Positions 42,530 to 55,500 of a stretch of DNA of 64,000 bases are shown here, piece after piece (positions within the stretch are counted from its first letter, which is position 1; each line of letters starts with the position of its first letter). The notes under the pieces are model-generated. The model was not told where the DNA came from. It saw only the letters and a program-made list of their open reading frames with translations, and did not search any database. Both the position numbers and the translations under genes were made by a program. The DNA is from Drosophila pseudoobscura (taxonomy: Eukaryota; Arthropoda; Insecta; Diptera; Drosophilidae), in contig NC_046679.1 of the NCBI RefSeq assembly GCF_009870125.1, forward strand, positions 29,822,001-29,886,000. Direction: 5' to 3'.

Positions 42530-44709
42530 CTATAGCTGTGTCGTTTGATTGCTGCCAGCCATCCCCCCAGAAGCGCCCGTCTTGTCGGCCAGACTCGGGA
42601 TGAGCGGCTCCGATTCGGAGCGTTTGTGTGTGCGCTTGGGCGGACGCTTGGCGGCCTGCTTGGTGGCCATTGCGCTGGTGGCATCGCCGGACGATCCAGA
42701 ATCGTTCAGCTGTTGCATGTCCGGCTGGCTGCGTGCCAGATCCTGCTCCTGGTAGACTTCCTGGACGGCGGAACCGGCATTGGTGTTGGTCACTTGCTCG
42801 TTGAGGCACACATCGTCCAGATCAACATCGCTGTTGGAGAAGAGAGCTGTGGCCCCCAGCTCCAGTGAGTTGGTAACATCCAGCTCCTCCTCGCTGACGG
42901 CCTTCTTGGGTGTGGACGTGGACTGCACCGATGAATGCGAGAAATTAAGGCTCATGTCGTGCGGATGTGTGGCAGCATTTGGTGGGGTCAACGTAATGAC
43001 GCTTGTCGTCGCGTTGGCTGACGCTGGCGGCTTGGTAGCAGTACTGTTGTTGTTGTTGTTATTGTGATTCGAATGAGGGTGATGGAATGGCTGTCCAGTC
43101 ACAGAATTGCCGCTGGCTGCACCGCCAACAAAAGGCATATTAGTCATACTGCTTGGCGTGGAACTATTGCGTTCCGTTTGATGCTCCTTCATCAGTTTGC
43201 AGGCCTTGCCCAGGGCACAGATCGTGAGGCAGATCCTCAGGCCCAGGGCAAACAGATAGGCCAGCAGGAAGAGCAGCCATGCAGCCAGATTGTGAAACGA
43301 TACGGCCGTGTAGATGGCCTTGATGAGCACCACAGACAACGGGAATGGTATGAAGCCCATGCGGCGTGCCACCAAGTCCGAGTGGTCCGAGAAGGCGTGC
43401 TTCTGCCTCGTCTGGGTCATGTCATACGCGAGACTTGTCGTATACTCGCGATATATGCCCTCGGGCAGCTCGTTGAAACGCGTGATAAAGGCATGCTTCA
43501 CCCAGTCAATGAGTATCTCCGTGAAGAGCACCGCTATGCAGTCGGGCACCATCACATAGAACTGCGTGAAGCTCCAGTCGAACTCCTTCATGGTCTGAAT
43601 AATCACGATAAACAGTAGAACGGATAAATGGAAACGCTCCCGGACATCGCTGCACGTCAATTGGAAGAGATTGTTCTTGTCGAACTTTTTGAAAACCGAA
43701 CCCTTGAGCTCTACAAAATTATTCGATATCATAATGGTCAGCAGGCCCTTGTTGTTCGAATTGAGAGCCACATTCAGGCAGGTGGCCTATAAGAAACAAA
43801 TCTATAAATGTACATAAAAGTAGAGCTGTGCAGAACCCACCTGAAACATGATTAGAACGCTGTGCAGAAGCACATAGGCGAGGGTCAATAGAACATGCGT
43901 GAAGGCACCAAAGTGTTCCCGCTTGGAGTTCTTTGGTTCAGTTGCCGTCCAGAAAAGCGAATCCATGGTATCCTGTCCAAAGGCCGACAGCAGACGATCG
44001 CCCACCTCCAGCATATTGTAGAATATATACAGTTTGATAATCGATTGCGATTTAATGATGTGATACACTCGATTCGTGTCCACGAGCAGTATGATTAGCG
44101 TCACAGCTATCCAGATGGCACCCTTCAGCAGATCACAGATCTCGGCGGGTGACAATAGACGCTGTCCGCTGCTGCGTAGCCGGCAAATCCGTGCCGCTGT
44201 CCTTGTGACCAAAGCCCAGACCGCCAACAGGAAGCGGACGGGCAGAAATGTGTGTATGTAGAAAAAGGAATCGGCACACTGCATTATCCCATAGATCATG
44301 AAGCGTTCCAGGTCGCGCGGTATCCTCATGAAACTGTAGATCTTCTGGCGTCGAGCCGAATACCGTTCCTCGTCGTGTTCCAGCATGTAGCCGCGTGTCA
44401 TTTCCACTTTGAAAAAGTCCAGAAAGGTTGTCGTACCGGTCTCTGTGGGTCCTATAACATCCAGAAGGATCAGTTTATATTAGAATTGCAAGAATATGAA
44501 TGGTTTTTACCACTTTGGAGTCGCTGCTGGGCCGCCGACGACGCCGTCGCCGCTGCAACGTCATCCTGGGAGAGCGGCAGCTGCTTTGGTTTCTGTTGTC
44601 TATTCTCTTCTTGGAGCTGATGGAGCTCCTCCACGCGACAGCTGGCACTGACATCGCCACGGAATCGCAGCTGTCGCTTGTTGCCTACCGAATTGATTGA
44701 ATTTTGCAT
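42530..44709 (-). CDS. Tapt1: TAPT1 family multi-pass membrane protein (three exons)
   Basis: Orthologue of TAPT1 (D. melanogaster CG7218), a polytopic membrane protein linked in vertebrates to axial patterning and cilia. Exons on the minus strand: 44709-44511, 44451-43841 and 43786-42530. Phases agree (G|GA, then phase 0) and the total is 688 residues. The family signature YNMLEVGDRLLSAFGQDT is followed by FWTATEP, and KGSVFKKFDKNNLFQLTCSD is in exon 3. Several hydrophobic segments span both exons 2 and 3. Exon 1 encodes a charged, Q-rich N-terminus. The C-terminal 200 residues are low complexity (poly-N, Ser/Thr, then TKQAAKRPPKRTHKRSESEP). It is divergent from Cbp20, with 468 bases between the two start codons. 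Confidence 0.9.
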
Positions 44710-45177
44710 TAAGTACGAAGTATATCCATATATTTAATAATAACAACGAGCCAAGAACTGGGAGAATAATAGATGACAAAATACTCTAGCGCGTTTTTCA
44801 AAATACCAAAGAATACCAAGCCATTCAGTTTCTGTTTGAAAGCAATGTCAACGATACGTTGCAGCTTATTGTCTTTTTACAGAGACCAATTATAGGTATC
44901 GAGATCGAGACATATTTACAAGACACTAATTACATGCATAAATATGTCTAAAACATATCAATTTGAGAATAGGTCTTCATTTAATATTAATTTAACGAAA
45001 TAGGGTATACAATATTCTATGTATAATAGAAATGGAATTCGTCAGTATATTTACGGTATATTTTGAAAATGAGACGGTATATTTTGGTATATTTCTGTGG
45101 GTCGGACGCGGTCACTCTGCTCTATAGACAGGCACAAAAAATATTACTTTTTTTAATTTTTAATTTTACTTACAAAT
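44710..45177. promoter_or_regulatory. Shared divergent promoter region of Tapt1 and Cbp20
   Basis: The 468 bases separate two opposed start codons. CGGTCACTCTG at 45109-45119 is close to the Drosophila core-promoter motif 1 (YGGTCACACTR) and lies about 60 bases before the Cbp20 ATG. TATTTTGGTATATTT-type words lie just to the left. No TATA box is evident at the expected place, as is usual for housekeeping promoters. Confidence 0.55.
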
Positions 45178-45770
45178 ATGGCGACCTCTGTAGAACTGAG
45201 CTCTTACCGTGATCAGCACTTTAAGGTAGGTTTTATTTGCGTTGCATGGAACCGTTTCTCACATATTTGGCCAATCCACAGGGCTCACGCTCGGAGCAGG
45301 AGCGTTCTCTGAAAGATTCTTGCACACTGTACGTGGGAAACTTGAGTTTCTACACAACTGAAGAACAAATCCACGAACTGTTTTCCCGCTGCGGCGATGT
45401 GCGGCTAATCGTAATGGGCCTAGACAAATACAAGAAGACACCGTGCGGCTTCTGTTTTGTGGAGTACTACATCCGAAGCGAAGCGGAGTCCGCCATGAGG
45501 TAGGCAGGCGTCTGTTGAAAACAACAACAAAAGAAATTGCATGGAATGAGTGTGTTTTCTCTTTATTGCAGATTTGTGAATGGAACTCGCTTGGACGATC
45601 GCTTGATTCGTGTTGACTGGGATGCCGGCTTCATTGAAGGCCGTCAATACGGACGCGGCAAAACCGGCGGCCAGGTGCGAGACGAATATCGCACAGACTA
45701 CGACGCCGGACGTGGCGGTTATGGCAAGCTGCTCTCGCTAAAGATTGCACCCAACACCGACAACCGCTAG
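45178..45770 (+). CDS. Cbp20: Nuclear cap-binding protein subunit 2 (CBP20), three exons
   Basis: Small subunit of the nuclear cap-binding complex; with CBP80 it binds the m7G cap of new transcripts. Exons 45178-45225, 45282-45499 and 45572-45770 join cleanly (phase 0, then AG|A Arg) into 154 residues, the family's usual size. One RRM: RNP2 LYVGNLSFY at about residues 32-40 and RNP1 [12 protein letters not shown] at about 68-79. The cap-stacking tyrosines are present as Tyr10 (SYRDQH) and Tyr40 (LSFY). The C-terminal [32 protein letters not shown] block, which orders on cap binding, is intact. ATTAAA at 45815-45820 is the likely poly(A) signal. The gene converges on Prx5. Confidence 0.97.
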
Positions 45771-45988
45771 CCCTAAGATATAGAGATAAGACTAAGAGCC
45801 CCCCCTCCCTAGATATTAAAGCAAACACTTTAGGATATAACTTGTCTAATCGCATATATTATATGTTCTACATAGTTCTTTCCAAGATAGAATTGATATC
45901 GTTTCCCCTAGGCCTAGAGTCCTACTAATTGAGTGATTTTTGCAAGTATTTTTGGAAGCGTTAATAGTTGGTTTTCCTCTCTCTGTGA

Positions 45989-46828
45989 TTACTTCTTGCC
46001 GATATTGTTGGCCAGGGAGCAGCTGAGGCCAGTGCCGTCGGGCTCCACATTCAATTCGGTGACCTTGCCGTTTTCAACGACCAGCGAATAGCGCTTGGAG
46101 CGAACACCTCCCAGTGGGGGCAGATCAATGGAAACATCTAGAGCCTTGGTGAAGCCACCGGCTGGGTCGGCCAGGAGGCGCACTTTGCCGCCAGCGCCGT
46201 GCTCCTTTCCCCAGGCAGACATCACAAACGGATCGTTGACCGACACGCAGACAATTTCGTCGACTCCCTGCTTGGATTTCAGCTCATCGGCGGAGCTCAC
46301 ATAGCCCGGCAAATGTGTCTGTGATTTAATGATATTGATTATTCGATGCTTGCCAATTTTCGGCAAAAGGCCAATGTGTTATTACCTTTGAGCAGCCGGG
46401 TGTAAATGCTCCGGGCACACCAAAGATGATCACCTTCTTGCCATTTACCAGGTCGCCGGTGTTGATTTTGTTGGCCGGGGAATCCTCAAACAGATCCACT
46501 GCGGGAAGAGCATCTCCAACCTAAAATAGCAGCCGCACACACACGCACATCGAGAAAAAGAAATGTTAGTGTGCGTAACCTTGAAGCGCAGCGCTGCACA
46601 TTCGTGCAATTCTCGCTTCCGCATCGAATCAATATTTAAGCATAGGGTACTGCCTTATGTAATTGAACCCCGGCCCCACATCTGTGTGGGAAGAGGGATG
46701 ATTTGATTGCGGCAACAACTCACTTTCACCATGGCTGGAAGATTTCTGGAAAAAGATCTCACTGGATTGACGGTGGACAGCGTGGAGTTAACAACTCTGC
46801 CAAGAATTTTGCACGACAGCACTCGCAT
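45989..46828 (-). CDS. Prx5: Peroxiredoxin 5, mitochondrial-type (three exons)
   Basis: Thioredoxin-dependent peroxidase (reduces H2O2, alkyl peroxides and peroxynitrite). Minus-strand exons: 46828-46724, 46520-46386 and 46318-45989, all phase 0, giving 189 residues. The first exon supplies a basic, Ser-rich leader (MRVLSCKILGRVVNS...) typical of a mitochondrial presequence, with a second Met at residue 33 (PAMVKVGD) that could start a cytosolic form. The peroxidatic cysteine is Cys78 in PGAFTPGCS. Cys180 in GLSCSLA corresponds to the resolving cysteine of atypical 2-Cys PRDX5. The C-terminus (IGKK) lacks the SQL-type peroxisomal signal of the human protein. The first intron is 203 bases and the second 67. 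Confidence 0.96.
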
Positions 46829-46894
46829 TCTCTTTTCTGCTCTTCTTCGCTCTACCTTCGCACACTGCTGTCAATGGTCAATGCAGGCCGGAAT

Positions 46895-46905
46895 CAGGGT
46901 TGCCA
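46895..46905. promoter_or_regulatory. CAGGGTTGCCA promoter-type motif upstream of Prx5
   Basis: Read on the minus strand this is TGGCAACCCTG, 67 bases before the Prx5 ATG. Very similar words occur near the 5' ends of cdm (63233-63242) and of the internal wrd transcription unit (51703-51713), which suggests a shared core-promoter element. Confidence 0.4.
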
Positions 46906-47004
46906 GACGGGAGTAAAAACAAGGAAATATTCTTCTCAGTCAAGTGTTTTTACTGACACATTTGAAATAAATATACATGGGGTTTGAGGAATGGGGGGTC
47001 AAGT

Positions 47005-47462
47005 TTATGTTTCCACTTTGCCTATTGTGCTTTCGGCAAAACGCTCCAAGTCGTCCAGGCTGTGCTCCTTTAGTTTCCTTTCGAAATCTGCCATGAATTC
47101 GTTGGTCAGGCGCTCCGACTGCTGCTCGTTGTAGAATTTGCGAAAGCCGCGAAGGATGCAGTCGCGCAGGCTGGGCTTCATCACCACCAGATTGATTTTG
47201 GTGCCTTCCTTGATGTTTGCATACGAAGAAATTGTCAGATCATTGTTCAGGGGACGTCCCATCAGGAGTAGCTTCTGATTTGCCGCAGTTATTTTTAGTG
47301 CTGTCTCAATTTGTTGCTTCACCTCCAAAATGGTGTTAGTGGGCAAGACCTGTCCAAAAATTACGAAAAGTAGGGCAAATTCATGCTGACTCGTATTTAT
47401 TATTCGTCACTCACCTCGAGCGTGCAGTCCTTGCCCGTAAGAACTTTAATTATTATCTGCAT
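47005..47462 (-). CDS. CG7215: Ubiquitin-like protein, Ubl4A/Get5-type (two exons)
   Basis: Minus-strand exons 47462-47415 and 47349-47005 (phase 0) give 130 residues. The first exon begins MQIIIKVLTGKDCTLE, the first strands of a ubiquitin fold, which continues to about residue 75 with KLLLMGRPLNND. The fold does not end in a processable GG, so it is not conjugated. The C-terminal part carries a helical segment with HSLDDLERFAES, matching the TUGS region of UBL4A (LSLDDIERLAS) that binds GET4. A role in the BAG6/GET4 pathway for tail-anchored proteins and mislocalised-protein quality control follows from the family. Only the first 16 residues lie in exon 1. The symbol is assigned by gene order beside Prx5 and Tapt1 and is less certain than the family. 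Confidence 0.88.
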
Positions 47463-49554
47463 TTCAAAGGGTTTAATTAATTAAAACTTATTAATTAAAA
47501 ATAAACACATCGCCTCCACAGCCAATAACAACAATAATTTGACGGTGCTGCCAGCTGGTTTTACATTCAGAGTTGCCTCTGAGCAGCGGTTGTTGCCGCC
47601 CTGGTTTGATAACAAAAACTAGTTAAATTATGTAAGTCTAATCACTGCAACTAGCTCGGGACATTTTTTAATGCATATTATTATTTATGTGAAAGCTGGA
47701 AAAAGAATTGACACGGAAATTATCGAATTTTGAGACCCTCTGGCAGCCCGATCTAGAGTGTACAGCCCTGGCACCTCTATTTTCTATTGAGCAGGCTCGA
47801 CAACGTTGCGTGAATAAAACAGTTTACATAAAATATTAAATATAGTTAAACAAGCCGTTGATGTTGTGTGTTCTTGAAGAAAAGGTGAACTTGACCCCGC
47901 TGCTGATAGTACGCCGTGCTGTGAAGTGCGATATTTCGCGAGAGAGCTTGTGAAATTCGCATGTGAAAATCACAATCAGAAGAAATTGCAGCGCACCAAA
48001 TGAAAAAGTGAAGCGCAAATAATACATAGCCTCGAGTGAATTAACAGCAGCAAGTGTGTGTGTGCGTACGTGTGTTTGCGAGTGTGTGTGTGTGCGTGCG
48101 TTTTGTTAGAATTCGCATTTTTACGTAAAGAAACGGCTTTTATCAGCGATAAGTTTGATGTTCTCGAGCCTGAATCTCAGCAGGGGCAAATTGAACAAGT
48201 TCTTGCAGCTTCTGGCGGTAAATAGAGCCGATCCCCTGATTTCCTGCTCCTCCAAGAGCACCATACCATACCAACCCAAAAAAAACCCTTGACATTCACA
48301 ATTTGAGTATATATGTATTTCCCCCTCATTTGCTTTTTGCACCCATCTATTAATTGAGTTTCGAGTCTTGATGCAACACAAACTATTAATTATGCATAGT
48401 ACACATTAATTTTATTTTTACTCTGGCGGCGCTCTCTCACTTGCTATCTCTCTCTCTCTCTCGCTCTGGGTTAAAGGGGGACCACTAAAAGTATGAGTAT
48501 ATGAAAACTTTGCGCTTAACAATATTTTTGTGTTAAAGAATGCCATCCCAGCACACCCCGACCCCCCCACCAGCCCACAATCCCCCCGCACGCTATTCCG
48601 CACACCAACAACACTACCACCACCACCACCCAAAAAATGCTCTTCACGCTCGTTCGCATGACAACTCTGTCTGGCAACTCTGATTCGACGACGGCCATTG
48701 CTTCGCAACTTGTTGCTCGTCCGTATCGCTCTCTGTTTCTCTGCTTTCTGATTCTCATTCTGACGTTTTGCCTGTGTGTTATGGAATTTTTGTTATTTAT
48801 TTCCGTTTTGCTGTAAGTTGTGCAAAAAATTAAAATGTCTGATTATTACTGTGTTGTTGGTGTTCGGAGAAGGGACAGAAGACAGAAGCTGCCCCGGAGG
48901 CGACACCTGCCCTCTTAGCCAGTGGAGAGCCAGCAGAGCCCTCTTTGGTGGAGTCCATTGGAGTGGAGTGGAGTCTCGTCTCTCCCGGGGGCCAAGTGCA
49001 TGTTGTGTGTGGAAGAAGCTTGAGAACATGTTTATTACCGTTTAGAACCGGATTTGTGTTTGCTAGAAAATCATAGCATGGCATGGCATGGGCATTAATT
49101 TGCGGCCACAGTGGGGACTTCTTGTGACAACTTTGGATTCTGTTCTGTTCTGATCTGATTCGAAGCGGTTTTCCGCCATTTGTGCTGGACAGTGATCCAG
49201 TTAGCAGAGACACTGTTGCGTTTCGAATAAGAAGTTCCAAAAACCGATTGCCATGATTCTTTATTGGTAATCAACCAAAAGCGTATGTATGTATGTGTAT
49301 GCGTGTGTGTCGTGAATTTTGTAGCATGATATTTTATTGTTTTTTTTTCTGTCCGTTTCTTTTGGTTAATTGCTACGTTAATTTCTCTCTTTCCAACACT
49401 TCACAGTGCAAATATAATTTTCAGATAGCAATCATTTGATTCGGCCGGCCCAGCTGTCATATTTGTTTGTTATTTTATGTTTTTCGGTTGGTTTGTTTTT
49501 TGGTAAGAGCTATAAGGAATATCGGAAGAGCTAAAGCTGACACAGCAGCGTATT
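47463..49554 (+). other. wrd: wrd 5' region: promoter, non-coding first exon(s) and first intron
   Basis: Around 47750-48110 the sequence has the look of a Drosophila 5' UTR, A-rich with GTGAAAA and GCGCAAATAA words. An acceptor (CAACACTTCACAG, ends 49406) opens the exon that carries the wrd start codon. GT/CA runs and a CT run (48448-48463) lie in the intron. No other ORF is supported here. Confidence 0.45.
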
Positions 49555-52500
49555 ATGGATAACGAGGCGTTAGAAACAACAACAACGACAGCGGCAGCAG
49601 CATCGTCAGCAGCAACCACATCAGAGGCGGCAGCAGCGACAATAGCGGCAGCAGCATCGTCAGCAGAATCATCTGCAGCGACGCCGAAAGTCACAAATAA
49701 CAATAACAACAGCAGCAGCGGCGGCGTCGTCGGCGTCGGTGTCAGCGCCGATAGCAGCGGTAGCATAGTCATAGCGACATCGGCCACTAACGGTATCAAA
49801 GAGAATAACAGTAACTTTAGTACAACAGCAACAATAGCCACACCAACAGAAACAACAACAGCAGCAGCAGCACCAACACCAGCAGCAACAACAACAACAA
49901 CTACAACGTCAGCCATACCCCTTGTGGTGACCAGCGGCGGTGTACCCATCAGCAGCGAGGTGAGTCGTGTCTAGCGAATGCATTGTCTACAACACCACCA
50001 CCACCACCTACTCTCTGACTCTCTCTCTCTCTCTATTGCCTATCGCCTATCGTCACCTTACCTCTACGCATGCCTTGTGCCTAACAGTTATTTGACGTAA
50101 ATTATAAAACATAAAATCAATGTAAATACATATATTATATATATAAATATATATATGGATGTGTTTGTGTACATATGTATGTGTTATGCCCACTCCATAA
50201 AGTACAATACTTCCTTGTGCCGCAAAGTCGAAAACCTTAACAAACTATATCTAATCTTATCGCTGAAAAATGATGTGTGTTAAGCCACCCCCTACCTCTT
50301 CCCGCCCAACGAACAAGCCAAATGACCAAGACACCAATTAGCCCTCTCAAAAGGTTGCCAATTGTGGAAATGCTTTTGGATAACAAATCAAAATCAAAAT
50401 CGAATCTATCAAAAGCGCCATCAATCGCGGGGATCACAAATATTAATAATCGATTATAGAAACATGCATGGAAATCGATAGGGGGAAATTTTAGTTGCCT
50501 TAGAGTGGACCCTTGCGTGCTTTTAGATCATCAGTGGAAACCCTCCTTACTACAATCCTGAAGAGTATATTTAGCATAATATCGGATTAAGAAGAAGCAC
50601 ACCTCTCCCCACATTTAAATAGAAAAGGTATCCTTAGAAGCAACGAAAATACTTTGTGACTGACTTCTAAATGTTTGTAAAAAAAACACACAAGTATGAT
50701 CCTTACGTAGTACCGTGTTAGCTACCAGCAGCCAACCAATTTCCGCCCCCCAAACCCGTGTGCACATTTATCTGTTTGGCATTACTAAACTCAGAATAAA
50801 ACACACCCACAGGCAGCGCGACTTAGGCGTCAAGGATTCGCAAAGACCAAGGTAAATGCTCTTTAAAAAAAAGTGACGGTAATACGGTGACTTCAACGGA
50901 TGATCTCTACTCTAGGCGTACTCTCGTAATTTTTGCAAGTGCTATGTTAAGAATTTAATATTTAATATCTGATGCATTTTGCTTTCTTTTGTTACCTAGT
51001 TTTTTTCTTTGTTTGTTTTATTCAGTAAGAAAACCAAATTACTACAAATATACCATACGATTTATGTAGCCACGATTTACTAATGCTGTACACTCTTTCA
51101 GGCTAACAAAGACAGGGACAGTACGCCCCCGCGTGATGCGCCACCGCCAACGCAGATCACCAAGGGACTAAACCAAACCATCGGAACGCCGCTGGTGCGC
51201 AAGGAGAAACGCCAAGGCAGCTCCCGTTACAATGTGTCCAAAAATTGTGAATTGACGCCACTCAGCTACCTAAACGAGAGTGAGTAAATAAAGGGCATAA
51301 CTTAGTTTTAATTAGTGTTACTAGTGACACAGAGCTTGGAGATTTTTCTTTTGTTTTTTTAGAGTTTTACCCTTGAAAAATATCCTGGGAATGTAGCATA
51401 CTTTTTTGGGCAGGTGTTGATTAAAATGTATGCAGTGCAATGGAAATATGAACTTGGCCAAATCACATTTCGCACACTGTAAATACAGTTAGTCTTACTC
51501 TCCACAAAAGAAAAAAATCCAGCAAGTCTCTGGCCACCAGACTTCGGTCACACCGAAAACTAAACTCAGCTTTGTTGTGGTTTTTTTTTTTGTTCTCTTC
51601 TAATTGTTTTTGCTCAGCTGTTGCAATTGGTTTATTATTTATTAATCACGTACGTACCACGTTAAAGGTCAAGGGAGTGCCATTGCCGTCTGATTAGGTG
51701 GGTGGCAACACTGACGCACAACCACCCGCACACAGGCACACATACACGCATGTATAGAGCTTTTGCAGACAGCTCTCAATTACATCTCATCTCTCTTTGA
51801 TGTGTGCGCGCCGCGCACTCCAGCGAATGTCTCCTCGCTCTTGCTGCGCCAAGTCTCTCACTCTCTCTAGCTCTTCTTTTCTGGTTGTCTCATGCTCTGC
51901 TTGCTCTGTGTGTGTGTGTGTGTGTGTGTCTGTCTGTCTTGTGCATAGCCTTCATCAAATTGTTATTGACTTTACCTTTTTGCTAATTGCTTAGGCGGTT
52001 GTTGCCCGCCTGTTGACATACAAATCGTATAAACAAATTCGTGTGTGTTGGTTAATATTATTGTTTTCTGTGGTTGTTTTTGCTGTGCGCTGTTGTGGCA
52101 AAAGTGTTGTTCAGCGGCCACTGTTGCCATTGCCATTCCGTCGGTATCCCATTATACTCTTGCTCCGCTCTGCTCCGTTCCGTTCCGTCCCACCCACAAA
52201 TTTATTGATTTTTCCGATAGCCCGGCAGCGCGCAGTCGACGAGCAGCTCTGCGTCGTGCCAGCCAGCCAGCAGTTTCCAAAAAAATAAGATAATTTACGT
52301 TTCCAGACTTTCATCCGGCGAGCAGCAAGAATTTTAGATATTAGTTGGATATATTTGTGTTTTTCTACGTTTTTTTACTCTCTCCTCTGCCTCTCCTCTC
52401 CGCCCTGCTCTGCCCACCGGAGCCCTGTAAGTGGTGTCTCAAAAAATATAATAATTTTCCTGAAAATTGTCGGCGGTGGAGGCGTTGCCGCATTTCATTT

Positions 52501-55500
52501 CATATTTTGTTTTTTTTTTTTTTGACATGCACTTGGCTTTCATTTCCATTTTCATATTCATTTTTGTGTGTGTGTGCGTGTTGTCTTGTGTTTGTCCCCC
52601 CGGCCCCACACTCATAATCGATCGCACATGGCATTAATCCTTATCATTATCTATATTACAGTTCCATTACAGATGCTAAACATTCATGCTTAAAGTCCTC
52701 TTCACGTTCATATTTCATAGAGTGTGTAACAATTTGTGTGTGTTTTGTCGTTCGTTGTCGGTGTCGGTGTCGGTCTCTCAGCGGCAATTCGCGGGGGTAG
52801 ACAAATGCGGTTCGATTGGGTGGCCATTAAACCAAGTGGGGCACTAATGAAATGGTATTCGGTGCTATGTTGCTGACGGGTAACCTCAACGGACCCAAGC
52901 AGAAGCAGCAGCAGTCACAACAACAGCAGCAGCAGCAACAGCAGCAGGAGGAATCATCCCAATCTGTTTCTGCTTCCTCCTCCAGCAAAGAGCAACCACA
53001 ACAGAAGCAACAGGATCAGCCACCAGCCGCTGGATATTATGCCTTGGGCATACGCTTACCAAAGTCGCCATCGTTCCACAGCGGCCTAGACCAGCTGGCC
53101 GACGACGAGGAGGAGGACCAACAGTCGCTGGAATCGTCTGCGCAGGGTAGCAGTAAGTTCAAATTCAGCAGCGTGGAGGAACTGAAGGCCAAGTTCGAGG
53201 GTCGAAAGATGCCCCTGTCGCCGCCAGAGGCAGCCGCAGTAGTAGTAACCACCACAACATCCTCGTCGCCATCGTCCTCGTCCACCAGCTCCAATTCGTC
53301 GGCATCGGCATTGTCCTCGCTATCGCAGGCGGCCTCTTCCTCGTTGGCCTCGGCTGCTGCCAATTCCTCGGCCTCGTGCTCATCCTCAGCGGCCACCTAT
53401 GGTGGTGGAGCCAATTCAGCTGCCGCCGCTTTGATAGCCTCGTCGCCGTTTGGCTCACAGTCCTCCACATCATCGTTGTCGCTGTCCTCAAATGCAGGGA
53501 TGTCGAAGAACACGGCACCAGCAACAGCAACAACAGCAGCAGCAGCAGCGGCAGGAAGCACAGGCAGTGGTGGAAATTCGCTTGTATCCACATTGGCGCA
53601 ACACTTCTCGGCGGCCACATCGGCTGCAGCAGCAGCTGCGGCCACAGCAGCCGCCTCAGCAGCATCGTCCGCGTCCTCATCGTCCGCTTCATCATCTGCC
53701 ACCAATAATGCAGGCGGCTCAATAGCGGCCAGCAAGGTTTGCAGCGCTCCGTTATTACACACACACACCCACCCACACATATTCTGCACACCCACACAGA
53801 CACATACAGAATCTGATTCACAAAACAAAAAAAATGTTTAAAAAAAATCAATCTACTCTCATTTCATCGCTACCTCATCTACCTCCAAGTCACCCGTGAG
53901 TGCGGCCGCAGCCATTAAGAACATATTGAATGCCACCAAGAGTGTGGGAAATAGTGCTGCAGCAGCAGCAGCGGCAGCAGCATCCTCGACCCTGCCATCG
54001 GCTGCTGCCGAAGGCCAGGAGGTGCCCGTGCCGCCAGCCGAGGAGCTGCGTCCAACGGTGGCACAGAATCTGGTGGGAGGCATAAGCATCTCCCTGGGCA
54101 TTGGCCAGCGCAATGGCAGTGGAACAGCACCAGCAACAGTGACAGCAACAGCGACAGCGACAGCAACAACCACATCCACATCTGCAGTTGTTATTCTGCC
54201 AACGACTACGCTGGGCATACATCAGAATGGTGATGTCACAGGTGGTGGCGGAATGGCTGGAATTATTGGTCATTCGTCGCAACATCATCATCATCAGGGC
54301 CTCACATCCCCACAAACGTTGCAACAGCTGACGGGCAGTCCAGGACGTGCACGCGATCGGAATCTGTTTCATTCGCCGCCCACTGCGTCGGTTGCCTTGG
54401 CACTGCCTGCACTGCGAGGTTGCTATCTCTCCAGCTACAGCTAATTCCAAACCAATGGCCATGCAGCACGCAGATAAAGTGATAGAAGCACCTACCACAT
54501 CTACCTGGTTGACATGGCCATTCGGTTTGGTGGCCCATAGAACTTGATCCTTTATCTGTTCTTCATTGAATTTTTGATACATTTTGAGTTTCGCCTTGCC
54601 TTACTTTTTGTTGATCGATTTGCTGTTGGTTTCCTTGACGTTTTTCGTAGGATTATTATATTTTTCATTATTATTTGATGTGTAAATAGAGCTGCATATT
54701 TAACAAGAACGTAATATATTTTGATAAATTGTATTATGGATTTCGCAGAGACGGCCGCCAGTGAACGGGAAGAGCTTTTCATCCAAAAGATACGACAATG
54801 TTGCACGCTTTTCGATTTCTCCGAGCCGCTGAGCGACCTCAAATTCAAGGAGGTGAAGCGTGCGGCTCTGCACGAGATGGTCGATTTTCTCACAAACCAA
54901 AATGGCATCATTACCGAAATTATCTATCCGGAGGCGATCAATATGGTTAGTATTTAGGATACCATACCAAACTCTTTATCCTCTCCATAATAAATATATT
55001 TTTGTGTAGTTTTCTGTGAATCTATTCCGGACGCTGCCGCCATCATCAAATCCGAATGGTGCCGAATTTGATCCCGAAGAGGACGAGCCAACGCTCGAGT
55101 CGTCTTGGCCACACCTTCAATTGGTATATGAGCTGTTTTTGCGTTTCTTGGAGTCACCGGATTTCCAACCAAATATTGCCAAGCGTTATATTGATCATCA
55201 ATTTGTATTACAATTATTGGATTTATTCGATTCGGAGGATCCACGTGAACGTGATTTCCTAAAGACTGTTTTACATCGCATCTATGGAAAATTCTTGGGT
55301 TTGAGAGCATTTATTAGAAAGCAGATCAACAATGTCTTTTACAGGTGAGTCGCCCCCCGTATATCCTATCCTATCCTATCCCAATCCTCTCTAAACCATT
55401 CTGTTTTTTTTTTTTATTTAGATTTATTTATGAGACGGAACATCATAATGGCATAGCCGAATTATTGGAGATATTGGGCAGCATTATCAATGGTTTTGCT

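Noticed and set aside
53165-53851. Long minus-strand frames opposite the coding block in the wrd intron
   Set aside because: They mirror the GCA/TCG-rich repeats of the plus-strand exon and have no splice or start support.
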